Part shown: positions 8,425 through 16,488 of the stretch, piece by piece
Numbering within the stretch: position 1 is the stretch's first letter
How the letters are laid out: every line of letters starts with the position of its first letter
DNA from: Thiomicrorhabdus sp033238645
GTDB taxonomy: Bacteria; Pseudomonadota; Gammaproteobacteria; Thiomicrospirales; Thiomicrospiraceae
Direction of reading: 5' to 3'
DNA: 64,000 nt
Assembly: GCA_033238645.1 (NCBI GenBank)
Contig: BQXR01000004.1
Span: forward strand, 124,001-188,000
The notes under the pieces: generated by a model
Seen by the model: the letters and a program-made list of their open reading frames with translations, nothing else
The model's database searches: none
Told to the model about the DNA's origin: nothing
Made by a program: the position numbers and the translations under genes

Positions 8425-9359
8425 TATTTCGCCCCCCCCTGCTTAGATTCTTTATTTTTTACCAACGGGAACCCTAATGCTTCACGTCCTTCATAATATG
8501 ACTGCGCGATCTGTTTCGCCATAGTTCTAACACGGCCAATATAACGAGCACGCTCAGTGACACTAATCGCATGACGAGCATCTAACATATTGAATGCGTG
8601 AGACGCTTTTAATACTTGCTCATAAGCTGGTAGCGGTAACTTCTCCTCCACTAACTTTTTGAAAACTTGCTCACACTCATCAAAGGTTCTAAATAGGATC
8701 TCTGTATCAGCGTGCTCAAAGTTATAAGTCGACATTTCCACTTCATTTTGGTGGAAGATATCGCCATAGGTGACTTTCCCATCAGGGCCATCTACCCAAA
8801 CAAGGTCATAAACACTATCTACACCTTGCAGATACATTGCAATACGCTCAAGACCATAAGTGATCTCACCGGTAACAGGGCGACACTCAATACCCCCTAC
8901 TTGCTGAAAGTAAGTGAACTGTGTCACTTCCATACCATTCATCCAAATTTCCCAGCCAAGACCCCAAGCACCTAAAGTTGGTGACTCCCAGTTATCTTCT
9001 ACAAAACGGATATCGTGCTCTAGAGGATCAACGCCCATCGCTTTTAAGGACTCTAAATAAAGCTCTTGAATATTATCTGGAGAAGGCTTTAACATTACCT
9101 GAAACTGGTAGTAGTGCTGTAGACGGTTAGGGTTTTCACCATATCGACCATCGGTTGGACGACGACAAGGCTGAACATAAGCTGCACGCCAAGGCTCAGG
9201 ACCAATTGATTTTAAGAATGTAGATGGATGAAAAGTTCCCGCCCCCATCTCATTATCATAGGGTTGCATAACAACACACCCCTGCTCAGCCCAAAATGCC
9301 TGTAGAGTTTGAATTAACCCCTGGAATGTACGAATATCTGTTGCTGCTTTTACCGACAC
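8424..9359 (-). CDS. glyQ: Glycine--tRNA ligase alpha subunit
   Basis: GlyQ is the catalytic subunit that makes glycyl-adenylate. Class II features are evident: FWAEQGCVVMQPYD, GAGTFHPSTFL, EPWRAAYVQPCRRPTDGRYG (motif 2) and TYGLERIAMYLQG (motif 3). At 311 residues it matches the family. Its last residues, KQGGAK, are produced by a copy of the iterated G-tract motif directly before the stop. It is the first gene of glyQ-glyS and divergent from tusA; the 183-bp upstream gap is AT-rich with several -10-like hexamers but no promoter that I can assign with confidence. Confidence 0.97.
   Translation of the reverse strand: MSVKAATDIRTFQGLIQTLQAFWAEQGCVVMQPYDNEMGAGTFHPSTFLKSIGPEPWRAAYVQPCRRPTDGRYGENPNRLQHYYQFQVMLKPSPDNIQELYLESLKAMGVDPLEHDIRFVEDNWESPTLGAWGLGWEIWMNGMEVTQFTYFQQVGGIECRPVTGEITYGLERIAMYLQGVDSVYDLVWVDGPDGKVTYGDIFHQNEVEMSTYNFEHADTEILFRTFDECEQVFKKLVEEKLPLPAYEQVLKASHAFNMLDARHAISVTERARYIGRVRTMAKQIAQSYYEGREALGFPLVKNKESKQGGAK
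8432..8444 (-). repeat. Iterated G-tract motif, variant (8 G, AAGCA lead)
   Basis: Eight C followed by TGCTT at the extreme 3' end of glyQ, eight bases before the glyS start. It differs from the exact motif by one base. Confidence 0.65.
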
Positions 9360-9542
9360 AGTTTGAACCTCTTAACCTTATCTTCTGACTAATTTCATCT
9401 ATTTTGAAACTTTAATGTTTCTAAAATTGTGACATTAACCGATTGGATGTAAAATCGTCTAAAAAATAGCGCTAATTATACCTATATTTATAATACATAT
9501 ATAGCTATACACGCCTTAGAAATCACTAATAAAGATGTAAAG

Positions 9543-9782
9543 ATGACAGATCAAACCCCTAATTACCAAGTAGATGCCAAAGGTTTAAAATGCCCAATGC
9601 CTGTCATCAAGCTTCAACAACAAGTTCGTAAAAGCCAAGGCGGGGAGCTCATTGCAATTGAGTGCACAGATCCTGGTGCAGAAAAAGATATTGCCAGCTG
9701 GGCAAAAGTGAATAAACACCAAATTGAAAAAGTGACTCAAACAGACTTTGGCTGTAGCATTCTTCTTAAAACCAAAATTTAA
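9543..9782 (+). CDS. tusA: TusA-family sulfur carrier protein
   Basis: A 79-residue protein with the family signature GLKCPMPVIKL; the Cys of CPxP (residue ~18) carries the persulfide. TusA relays sulfur for tRNA thiolation (2-thiouridine) and, in sulfur oxidisers, for cytoplasmic sulfur transfer to Dsr/Hdr systems. Neighbours do not say which: it is a single gene divergent from glyQ, with no tusBCD, dsr or hdr genes in the window. The C-terminal half (TDPGAEKDIASWAK, GCSILLK) is typical of the fold. Confidence 0.9.
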   Translation: MTDQTPNYQVDAKGLKCPMPVIKLQQQVRKSQGGELIAIECTDPGAEKDIASWAKVNKHQIEKVTQTDFGCSILLKTKI

Positions 9783-9989
9783 TACGTAAATACATGGCAG
9801 ATTCAACCCCGAAATATATAAATACGTAAAAGCCTTTAGAATTATCCCCCCTCTAATCAAAAAAGTGCATTATGCTGGTTAATATTCACTCTATTTATCA
9901 TGGTTCAGCACTAAGCCTTTAGCCTTTTCACCTTTTTTCTAGGTATAATGACTTCATTATTTTTTCACTTTAAATGACTCGCTAAACTG

Positions 9990-11294
9990 ATGAAACATAG
10001 CCTCCTTCAAAAAACATCTGTCAAAGCTGTGTTAGTTGCTTCACTTTCACTTATTGGCTTTCTATCTATTTTTTTCAGTGCCGATGCAAATAGCATTTTT
10101 GAGGGAAAACGAACTCAACTTCCCCTGCCTGAACTCAATAGTGATCAAGAAAAACCTGATTTAGACAAGGTTGATTCTGAAGAACTGTGGCAAGAACACT
10201 CTGTTAGAATTGGCAAAAACGACTCATTAAGTACCGCGCTAGATAAACTCAGTATATCTCCAGCTACAACCTATGCAATTGGTCGACTAAAAAATAGCTC
10301 TAAACTGACCAATCTTAGAGTGGGTGACAAACTGACGATCTGGGTTGATAAGCATGATCAACTACAAAAAATTCTCTACCCAAAGTCACAGACACTCTCT
10401 TATGAATTGGTCAAAACGGATACCAGCTATCATCTAAAAGAAAAAATAGAACCTGTCGATATTCGGACTCAAACAGCCGTTGGTACCATACGAGGTGCAT
10501 TCTATCTTGCTGGAAAGCGTGCAGGCTTGAGTGCTAGAAACATTATGAATCTGTCAGATATCTTCTCTTGGGATATTGACTTCTCTCGTGAGTTGCAGTC
10601 AGGCGATACATTTAAAGTGATCTATGAAGCAAAATATCTTAGAGGAAAGTACATTGGTGATGGTGCAATTCTAGCTGCCCAAATTACAACCCATAAAGGT
10701 AAAACAAAACATAACGCCTTTATTGCTCGAGATAAAGGCAAAGTGATTGGCTACTACAATGAGAAAGGCAAAAATCTTAAAAAAGCCTTTTTACGTAGCC
10801 CTGTAGACTACGTTCGCATTACATCAAAATATAACCCTAAACGCTTTCACCCTGTTTTAAAAAGAACCAGACCACATAGAGGTGTCGATTATGGCGGGCC
10901 AAGAGGTACCCCCATCAGAGCCACCGGTGATGGAAAGATCTCCTTTAAAGGTTGGGGAACAGGCTACGGGCGTCATATAAAGATCAAACATGCTGGTCGA
11001 TTCACCACTCTTTATGGCCATATGTCACGATTCGCTAAAGTTAAAAAAGGTCAGAAAGTTAAGCAGGGACAAATCATAGGCTATATGGGTAAAACAGGCC
11101 TAGCTACAGGAGTTCATTTACATTATGAGTTCCGAGTAAAAAATAAACACGTTGATCCACTAAAGGTTAAGTTCCCAGACGCGAGCCCGATTGCCAAAAA
11201 ATATCGACGTGACTTTATACAATCTTCAAAGTTCTTATTAACCCAACTTGACCGTCTTGATAGTAATACTCAAATTGCACGGAAATTTGAGTGA
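9990..11294 (+). CDS. M23-family murein endopeptidase with OapA/LysM-like N-terminal region
   Basis: An envelope peptidase likely to cut peptide cross-links in peptidoglycan. The N-terminus has a basic-hydrophobic segment (residues ~11-32) acting as signal anchor. Residues ~60-150 form a LysM/OapA-like wall-binding module (IGKNDSLSTALDKL, LRVGDKLTIWV). The LytM/M23 zinc domain has its HxxxD motif at His296-Asp300 (HRGVD) and HLHYEF at 376-381. The architecture matches MepM (YebA). A TATAAT at 9944-9949 could be its -10 box. The stop overlaps the anmK GTG start, tying cell-wall cleavage to recycling of wall sugar. Confidence 0.9.
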   Translation: MKHSLLQKTSVKAVLVASLSLIGFLSIFFSADANSIFEGKRTQLPLPELNSDQEKPDLDKVDSEELWQEHSVRIGKNDSLSTALDKLSISPATTYAIGRLKNSSKLTNLRVGDKLTIWVDKHDQLQKILYPKSQTLSYELVKTDTSYHLKEKIEPVDIRTQTAVGTIRGAFYLAGKRAGLSARNIMNLSDIFSWDIDFSRELQSGDTFKVIYEAKYLRGKYIGDGAILAAQITTHKGKTKHNAFIARDKGKVIGYYNEKGKNLKKAFLRSPVDYVRITSKYNPKRFHPVLKRTRPHRGVDYGGPRGTPIRATGDGKISFKGWGTGYGRHIKIKHAGRFTTLYGHMSRFAKVKKGQKVKQGQIIGYMGKTGLATGVHLHYEFRVKNKHVDPLKVKFPDASPIAKKYRRDFIQSSKFLLTQLDRLDSNTQIARKFE

Positions 11295-12439
11295 TCAACG
11301 CTTCCAATGAGATACAACTATTTATTGGCCTAATGTCAGGTACCAGTGCTGATGGTATTGATGTTGCGCTTATTGAGTGTGGTCAGCAAACGATTACGCT
11401 ACAAGGCTTTATTAGCCCTAAGCTACCCGATGACTTAAAACAACAACTCATCACTCTCAATGAAACACCCACCATTCATCTAAATACCTTCTGCCAGCTC
11501 TCTTCAGATATCGCCCAGCAACTTGTAAAAGCAACTCAACAACTACTGAGTGATAAAAATATTTGCCCACAGGCGATTACCGCTATTGGTAGCCATGGAC
11601 AGACCATTTTTCATGCGCCCGATATTCCTATGACACTGCAAATAGGTCACCCAGCTTTTCTTGCCAAACAGATACAGATTCAAACTGTCGCAGACTTTAG
11701 AGTAGATGATATGGCATTAGGAGGCCAAGGCGCCCCCTTTGCCCCCGCGTTTCATCAAGTCCTTTTTCAGCAAGTTCAGCCCTGCTTTGTGGTTAACATT
11801 GGTGGCATTGCCAATGTCACATACCTGCCAAGCAGTGAACATGTTAATACAGCACCTCAGGGCTATGACACAGGCCCAGGTAACGCCCTAATGGATCAGA
11901 TCAGCCAGAAAACTTTTAATAGGCCTTTTGATCAAAATGGTGAACTTGCAGCACAAGGTAAAATAGATGATCAGCTAATAACTCAACTACTTGTACACCC
12001 CTATTTTTCTCAACCTCAACCTAAAAGCACGGGGCGAGACATCTTTAATGCACACTGGCTTAATCAGCAAATAGCATCACTTAAGCATACCGTTTCAGCT
12101 AAAGACCTGCTCTGTACCCTCAATGAGTTGACCGCAATAAGCATCGCTACTGAAATTAGTAAACTGATTCAACAAGAAGCCCTAACTAACCTTGAGCAAC
12201 TACCTGTTTGGGTTGTTGGCGGTGGCGCTTTGAATACTCAACTGATTAAGCGTATTCAATATCATCTGGCCAACTGTAACGTAAGAAGCAGTCAACAGGC
12301 AGGCATTAACCCGAATGCGATTGAAGCGATGATGTGTGCTTGGCTAGCAAAACAACGCATCGAAAATACCCCAGTAAAACTTTCACAAGTCACTGGTGCT
12401 GACAGAGATGCTGTTTTGGGTGCTATTTGGCACCCTTGA
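11291..12439 (+). CDS. anmK: Anhydro-N-acetylmuramic acid kinase
   Basis: AnmK phosphorylates and opens 1,6-anhydroMurNAc from wall recycling to give MurNAc-6-phosphate. The family blocks are all visible in the 382-residue protein: GLMSGTSADGIDVAL at the N-terminus, GSHGQTIFHAP, QIGHPAFLA, DFRVDDMALGGQGAPFAP, NIGGIANVTYL, GYDTGPGNALMD and a late VVGGGALN. It starts with GTG inside the GTGA overlap with the preceding M23 gene, so the pair is translationally coupled. The mepM-anmK arrangement is common in gammaproteobacteria. Confidence 0.96.
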   Translation: MINASNEIQLFIGLMSGTSADGIDVALIECGQQTITLQGFISPKLPDDLKQQLITLNETPTIHLNTFCQLSSDIAQQLVKATQQLLSDKNICPQAITAIGSHGQTIFHAPDIPMTLQIGHPAFLAKQIQIQTVADFRVDDMALGGQGAPFAPAFHQVLFQQVQPCFVVNIGGIANVTYLPSSEHVNTAPQGYDTGPGNALMDQISQKTFNRPFDQNGELAAQGKIDDQLITQLLVHPYFSQPQPKSTGRDIFNAHWLNQQIASLKHTVSAKDLLCTLNELTAISIATEISKLIQQEALTNLEQLPVWVVGGGALNTQLIKRIQYHLANCNVRSSQQAGINPNAIEAMMCAWLAKQRIENTPVKLSQVTGADRDAVLGAIWHP

Positions 12440-12478
12440 CCACCTTTTCTGGTCTGCATTGAACTTCGTTTATAAATT

Positions 12479-12492
12479 GAGCAGGGGGGGGG
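12479..12492 (+). repeat. Iterated G-tract motif, 9 G (longest copy)
   Basis: GAGCA followed by nine G in the gap between anmK and gltA. It is one of two copies in which the G run lies on the plus strand. Confidence 0.8.
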
Positions 12493-12534
12493 TATAGAAA
12501 AGCAGCCCAGCCCAATAATTACCTTATTTAGATC

Positions 12535-12577
12535 AAAAAAAAGCCCGATGAATACTTAATTCATCGGGCTTTTTGCT
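12535..12577. terminator. Bidirectional terminator between anmK and gltA
   Basis: GCCCGATGAAT and ATTCATCGGGC pair around a short loop, flanked by A8 and T5 runs, between convergent genes. Confidence 0.9.
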
Positions 12578-12618
12578 CTAAGCCTTTTAAGCTTATTAAT
12601 CAGAGAGTAGCATGGCTC

Positions 12619-13791
12619 TTATTTAGCTTTTGCGCTAACACTACCTCTTTGCTCAACAGGTAGATAACATGCCGTACCAGACCCCGTATAGATCTGTGTC
12701 GGTCTGAAGATCTTATTGTTCTGTAACTGCTCACGCCAGTGCGCCATCCAACCAGCAGAACGTGCTACGGCAAAGATCGGTGTAAAGATACCCACATCAA
12801 AGCCCATCTCTTTATACAAGATACCAGAGTAAAAATCGACGTTAGGGTAAACCCCTTTATGCCCCAGTAACTCTTCGCAAACCCTCTCAACTTCAAGTGC
12901 TGTTTTAAAGCTGGTACTTAGCTCAGCATCTTTACCTTCTAATAAAGAGGATGATAACTTCTGTAGTATTGTTGCACGAGGATCTTTGGTCTTATACTCT
13001 CGATGTCCCATACCCCAAATTACTTTTTTAGTCGCTAAACGCTCTTCAATATAAGCACGTGCATTTTCTGGGCTACCAATTTCATCCAGCATCTCAATTA
13101 CTTTCTGGTTAGCTCCTCCATGAAGAGGCCCAGAAAGAGAACCAATTGCTGCTGAGATAACAGCACAAGGGTTAGCTAAGGTTGAACCCGTCACCATCGT
13201 TGTAAAGGTTGAAGCATTAATCGTATGCTCAGCATGCAGAATAAAAATGGCATCTAATAGACGTGCCCAATCCTTATCTGGCTCTTCACCAGTGACCATA
13301 TATAAGAAGTTCTCAGCATAAGTTAAATCTTTACGCGGTTCGATAGGATCATAGCCGTTGCGCATATGCTCCCACATGGCCACTAAGGTTCCCATGTGCG
13401 CAATGATTTTAACAGTTACATCATTAATATATTCTTCGTTCTCTGTTCCACCCTTCATGTACTCAGTACTCGGATAGAAACTCGCTAAACTTGCAACGAC
13501 CACTTGCAACATGTGCATTGGGTGAGTAGTAGACGGAAGATTCTTCATAATCTCACGAATATTATATTTAACACGGCGGTTCTCTTTTAACTTACAGTCA
13601 AACTTGGCCAGCTCTTCGGCCGTTGGTAAATCACCAAACAGAAGTAATAAAGTTGTCTCTTCAAAAGAGGAGTACTCTGCCAACTCTTGAATATCATAAC
13701 CACGATAAGCTAATAGCCCTTTCTGACCATCAATAAAAGAGATCTTTGACTCCGTTGCCGGAACACCTGCTAAACCTGGAATATATTCCAT
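12619..13791 (-). CDS. gltA: Citrate synthase
   Basis: It condenses oxaloacetate and acetyl-CoA in the TCA cycle. At 390 residues it is the shorter type found in many bacteria rather than the ~430-residue enterobacterial enzyme. Catalytic blocks are HAEHTINASTFT, GPLHGGANQKV (active-site His), MGHREYKTKDPRA and DFYSGILYKEMG (active-site Asp). The related 2-methylcitrate synthase cannot be excluded by motif alone, but no prp genes are near. It lies 33 bp behind erpA on the same strand and may share its transcript. Confidence 0.92.
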   Translation of the reverse strand: MEYIPGLAGVPATESKISFIDGQKGLLAYRGYDIQELAEYSSFEETTLLLLFGDLPTAEELAKFDCKLKENRRVKYNIREIMKNLPSTTHPMHMLQVVVASLASFYPSTEYMKGGTENEEYINDVTVKIIAHMGTLVAMWEHMRNGYDPIEPRKDLTYAENFLYMVTGEEPDKDWARLLDAIFILHAEHTINASTFTTMVTGSTLANPCAVISAAIGSLSGPLHGGANQKVIEMLDEIGSPENARAYIEERLATKKVIWGMGHREYKTKDPRATILQKLSSSLLEGKDAELSTSFKTALEVERVCEELLGHKGVYPNVDFYSGILYKEMGFDVGIFTPIFAVARSAGWMAHWREQLQNNKIFRPTQIYTGSGTACYLPVEQRGSVSAKAK

Positions 13792-13824
13792 AACCTGTCC
13801 TAAATTTATAGTCGATTCTAATCG

Positions 13825-14166
13825 TTAAACACTGAAAGATGAACCACAACCACAGGTCGTAGTCGCATTTGGATTCTCTATCACAAAACGTGCACCTTGA
13901 AGATCTTCTAAATAATCAATCTTTGCCCCCACTAAATACTGAAAGCTCATTGAATCAACCAACAGCGTTACTCCTTCTTTAGTCACCACAGTATCATCAT
14001 CTTCCTGATTTTCATCAAACGTAAATCCGTAAGAAAAACCAGAGCAACCACCACCTGTAATATAGACACGTAATTTTAGGTTAGGGTTTTGCTCATCTTC
14101 AATTAAGCCATTTACCTTCGCAGCAGCTGCTTCAGTAAAATCTAATGGTGCTGGAATAGCAGACAT
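13825..14166 (-). CDS. erpA: Iron-sulfur cluster insertion protein ErpA
   Basis: An A-type carrier that delivers [4Fe-4S] clusters to targets such as IspG/IspH. The three cluster-binding Cys are in the family arrangement GGGCSGF and CGCGSSF at the C-terminus. I place the start at 14166 (MSAIPAPLDF), preceded by AGGAA with good spacing; a longer frame from 14196 lacks such a site and adds ten non-conserved residues. The resulting 113-residue length fits ErpA. Citrate synthase follows directly downstream. Confidence 0.93.
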   Translation of the reverse strand: MSAIPAPLDFTEAAAAKVNGLIEDEQNPNLKLRVYITGGGCSGFSYGFTFDENQEDDDTVVTKEGVTLLVDSMSFQYLVGAKIDYLEDLQGARFVIENPNATTTCGCGSSFSV

Positions 14167-14339
14167 ATCTGTTTCCTTTGTATAGTTTTTGAGCACTCAT
14201 TAACCCTTTCTTTGTAGGGTCTTCAGAGTCTCTGTAGCCGAAAAACGTAGTATAACAAAAAACTCCTAGCATCTCATTTCTGATCATTCTAGTAGGCTAT
14301 ATCCACTACGCTCACTATATTTTATTCAAGTTAATGCCA

Positions 14340-15395
14340 TTAAGGCAATAGAGCAACTTGCGTCAGTCCTTCATTCTCAGTCAAACCAAACATAATATTC
14401 ATATTCTGAATCGCCTGCCCTGCAGCACCTTTAACTAGGTTATCAATCACAGAAGTCACAACCACACGCTTACCTCCCGCTGGACGATAGATCGCCATAC
14501 GGCACATATTAGACCCTTTTACCATTCTGGTCTCAGGTAGACTTCCCGCAGGCATCACATCAACGAATGGTTCAAAAATATAAGTTGTTTCGTAGAGTGC
14601 TTGTAGCTCTTTTTGAGAAACATCTTCTTTTAAAGTCGCATAAATTGTCGATTCCATACCACGTACCATGGGGACTAAGTGTGGTACAAAAGTCAGATCA
14701 ACCGCTTGACCTGATATCTCAGTCAACTTCTCTGTCATCTCTGGTAAGTGACGATGCCCATTAACACCGTAAGCTTTAAAACTCTCACTCATCTCTGCGC
14801 CAAGCATCGCAACATTAGCACCTTTACCTGCACCACTAACACCGGATTTACCATCCGCAATAATAGAGTTAGTCTCAATCAATCCTGCATTTAAAAGCGG
14901 TAGTAGGCCCAGCAAAATACTGGTTGGATAGCAACCTGGGTTGGCAATCACTTTAGCGTCTTTAATACGCGTACGATAATACTCTGGTAGACCATAAACT
15001 ACGTCTGGCATCAGGTCCGATCCCGTATGCTCCATGCCATACCACTGCTGCCAAACGGCTAGATCTTCAATACGGAAATCTGCAGCCAGATCGATAACCT
15101 TAACACCACTAGCAATTAACTCTGGTGTCATGCTCATAGCAACCCCATGTGGTGTGGCAAAAAAGACCACATCACACTTTTTAAGCTTTTCAATATCAGG
15201 AACAGAAAATGTTAAATCATAAATGCCACGAAGGTTCGGGTACATATCAGCAACCGCAACACCATCCTCACTACGCGAGGTAATCATAATCACTTCTGAT
15301 GAAGGGTGGTTTGCAAGGTTTCTTAACAGCTCAACACCTGTATAACCTGTACCACCTACAATACCTACTTGAACTTTTTGATTCTTCGTTTGCAT
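14340..15395 (-). CDS. argC: N-acetyl-gamma-glutamyl-phosphate reductase
   Basis: ArgC performs the NADPH-dependent third step of arginine synthesis. The N-terminal nucleotide fold reads VGIVGGTGYTGVELLR, followed by FFATPHGVAM, DLAADFRI and the active-site Cys in ANPGCYPTS near residue 155. The block GHRHLPEM and the C-terminal KGAAGQAIQNMN complete the family pattern. Length 351 is typical of the long ArgC group. It stands alone between erpA and the broken glutathione transferase gene; no other arg genes are near. Confidence 0.97.
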   Translation of the reverse strand: MQTKNQKVQVGIVGGTGYTGVELLRNLANHPSSEVIMITSRSEDGVAVADMYPNLRGIYDLTFSVPDIEKLKKCDVVFFATPHGVAMSMTPELIASGVKVIDLAADFRIEDLAVWQQWYGMEHTGSDLMPDVVYGLPEYYRTRIKDAKVIANPGCYPTSILLGLLPLLNAGLIETNSIIADGKSGVSGAGKGANVAMLGAEMSESFKAYGVNGHRHLPEMTEKLTEISGQAVDLTFVPHLVPMVRGMESTIYATLKEDVSQKELQALYETTYIFEPFVDVMPAGSLPETRMVKGSNMCRMAIYRPAGGKRVVVTSVIDNLVKGAAGQAIQNMNIMFGLTENEGLTQVALLP

Positions 15396-15473
15396 ACCTT
15401 TTCCTAAAACGGCTTCTTTGATTAGCCGTCTATTCTAACTAAAAAATAGACCCATGTTTCTTCTAAAGCCTAC

Positions 15474-16120
15474 TCACGAACTTCTAAGTTTCAACAAGAC
15501 TCTGTAAACACTGCGTAAAGCCTTCGCTAAAAATTGATCTCTTGTTTTTAAGGATAGCTCTAACACCCATAAAGGCTGATGGCTATTCTGCCAGACGGGT
15601 CTATTTTTCATAATATTTACAAAATAGCTCGCTTCTAAATGCTGATTTAACCCACTTGTCACAAATGGACCCCCCCCTGCTCAAAGCAAACTTTATCCAC
15701 ATGTGCAAATTGGCGCACAAATAGAAAGATTGCAATATCTAGCACAGACGTACTTGATCCATTTAGAACCAATGAAAAAGCACTTTCTTGTGAATGCTTC
15801 AAAAGAGACTCAAGCTTGGCAATAAATACCTCTCCCCTTTGACGAAAGACCACTGTCTCCTCTTCAGGAAAACGTTCGGTATACTTATAATGACCCAAGT
15901 GACTCTTAAATTCATCATCACACTCATCCATTACCTGGCCATCAGGTAAGATCAATACAGGCACTTCACCTTTTGGCGTAGCTAACATCATCTCTTCAGG
16001 CTTAGCCCAAAAAACAATCTCTCGTTGCTCAACCTTAATCCCAGCCGCAGCAATCGCCATGCGAGCTCGCATGGCATAAGGACAACGTCGATAAGAGTAT
16101 AAAACTGGATCATTTTCCAT
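15474..16120 (-). pseudogene. Glutathione S-transferase-like gene, frameshifted at a G tract
   Basis: The first part (16120 to 15659) encodes a thioredoxin-fold GST domain with RRCPYAMRARMAI near the N-terminus and TPKGEVPVL (the cis-Pro site), then FVRQFAHVDK of the helical domain. The start at 16120 has a GGGGAAG site. The frame ends at TGA only three codons after an 8-G tract at 15670-15677. A second frame continues directly, as GLNQHLEASYFVNIMKNRPVWQ, and looks like the missing GST C-terminus; nine or six G would join both parts up to the stop at 15474. With seven G another frame runs about 17 residues past the tract and stops. It may be phase variable or simply inactivated. Confidence 0.65.
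15670..15682 (-). repeat. Iterated G-tract motif, 8 G, at the GST frameshift
   Basis: Eight C followed by TGCTC on the plus strand, lying exactly where the GST reading frame breaks. Confidence 0.8.
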
Positions 16121-16197
16121 TAGCTTCCCCACGATCAAACTTACCAAAATCAACCAGACTGATTGACTTAAGTAAATTAAATACACATTTAAATAAC

Positions 16198-16223
16198 AAA
16201 AAAGCCCGCAAAAAGCGGGCTTT
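16198..16223 (-). terminator. Intrinsic terminator of the structured RNA region
   Basis: AAAGCCCGC, five-base loop, GCGGGCTTT, followed on the minus strand by a T6 run. It ends leftward transcription coming from the ncRNA candidate, or originally from groEL. Confidence 0.85.
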
Positions 16224-16390
16224 CAAAACGAGCAATACATTTAGACTCATCTTTGAATTGAAAGTTTCAGCTGTTATGTAGCTATAAGATGGAAGAGTGA
16301 GCCCAAGTACACAGTGGACGTTTAGTCCATGAGCATCGGAAGCACTCTGCCAACGCAGTAGATACGCGACAGAGGAAGCTCTCAAATAAA
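16198..16390 (-). ncRNA. Structured RNA candidate (~190 nt) between the GST gene and the island
   Basis: No convincing protein gene lies here. Read on the minus strand, the stretch folds into one long interrupted rod. TTGAGAGC..TC..CTGT (about 16386-16370) pairs with the complementary 16252-16274 arm. GGCAGAGTG (16351-16343) pairs with CACTCTTCC (16299-16291) with one mismatch. A 5-bp apical hairpin, TGGAC/GTCCA, is at 16315-16329. An intrinsic terminator ends the unit. The size, rod shape and internal loops recall 6S RNA, but I see no decisive 6S sequence match. Alternatively it is the structured 3' untranslated end that groEL had before the island inserted. Confidence 0.4.
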
Positions 16391-16409
16391 AATTACATCA
16401 TGCCGCCCA
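16389..16409. repeat. Direct repeat, left copy: duplicated 3' end of groEL (putative att)
   Basis: These 21 bases are identical to 24674-24694, which include the last codons and stop of groEL (the complement of Gly-Gly-Met-Met-stop). The flanks differ on both sides. No groEL gene is attached to this copy, so it marks the far edge of an insertion. Confidence 0.8.
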
Positions 16410-16421
16410 CATCTCAATCAA
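16392..16421 (-). promoter_or_regulatory. Possible hybrid promoter of the structured RNA
   Basis: On the minus strand TTGATT (16421-16416) and TGTAAT (16397-16392) are 18 bp apart, with an extended TG before the -10. The -10 is formed by the groEL-derived repeat, and the -35 lies in island DNA beyond it. Confidence 0.35.
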
Positions 16422-16488
16422 CCAGCACATAATGAAGCGGGTTTAATTTATACCAAATTAAAATAATGGATAAGGCTTTACTCTGTGG

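Noticed and set aside
15474..15662. Independent 62-aa gene starting with GTG after the GST stop
   Set aside because: It looks like the displaced GST C-terminus in another frame and has no ribosome binding site of its own apart from the overlap.
16110..16385. 91-aa open frame on the minus strand over the RNA candidate
   Set aside because: It covers the hairpin and terminator, has no ribosome binding site and no recognisable composition, and enters the GST gene.
16198..16390. Firm identification as 6S RNA
   Set aside because: Shape and size fit, but no decisive conserved sequence was seen by eye and the island boundary confuses the 5' end.
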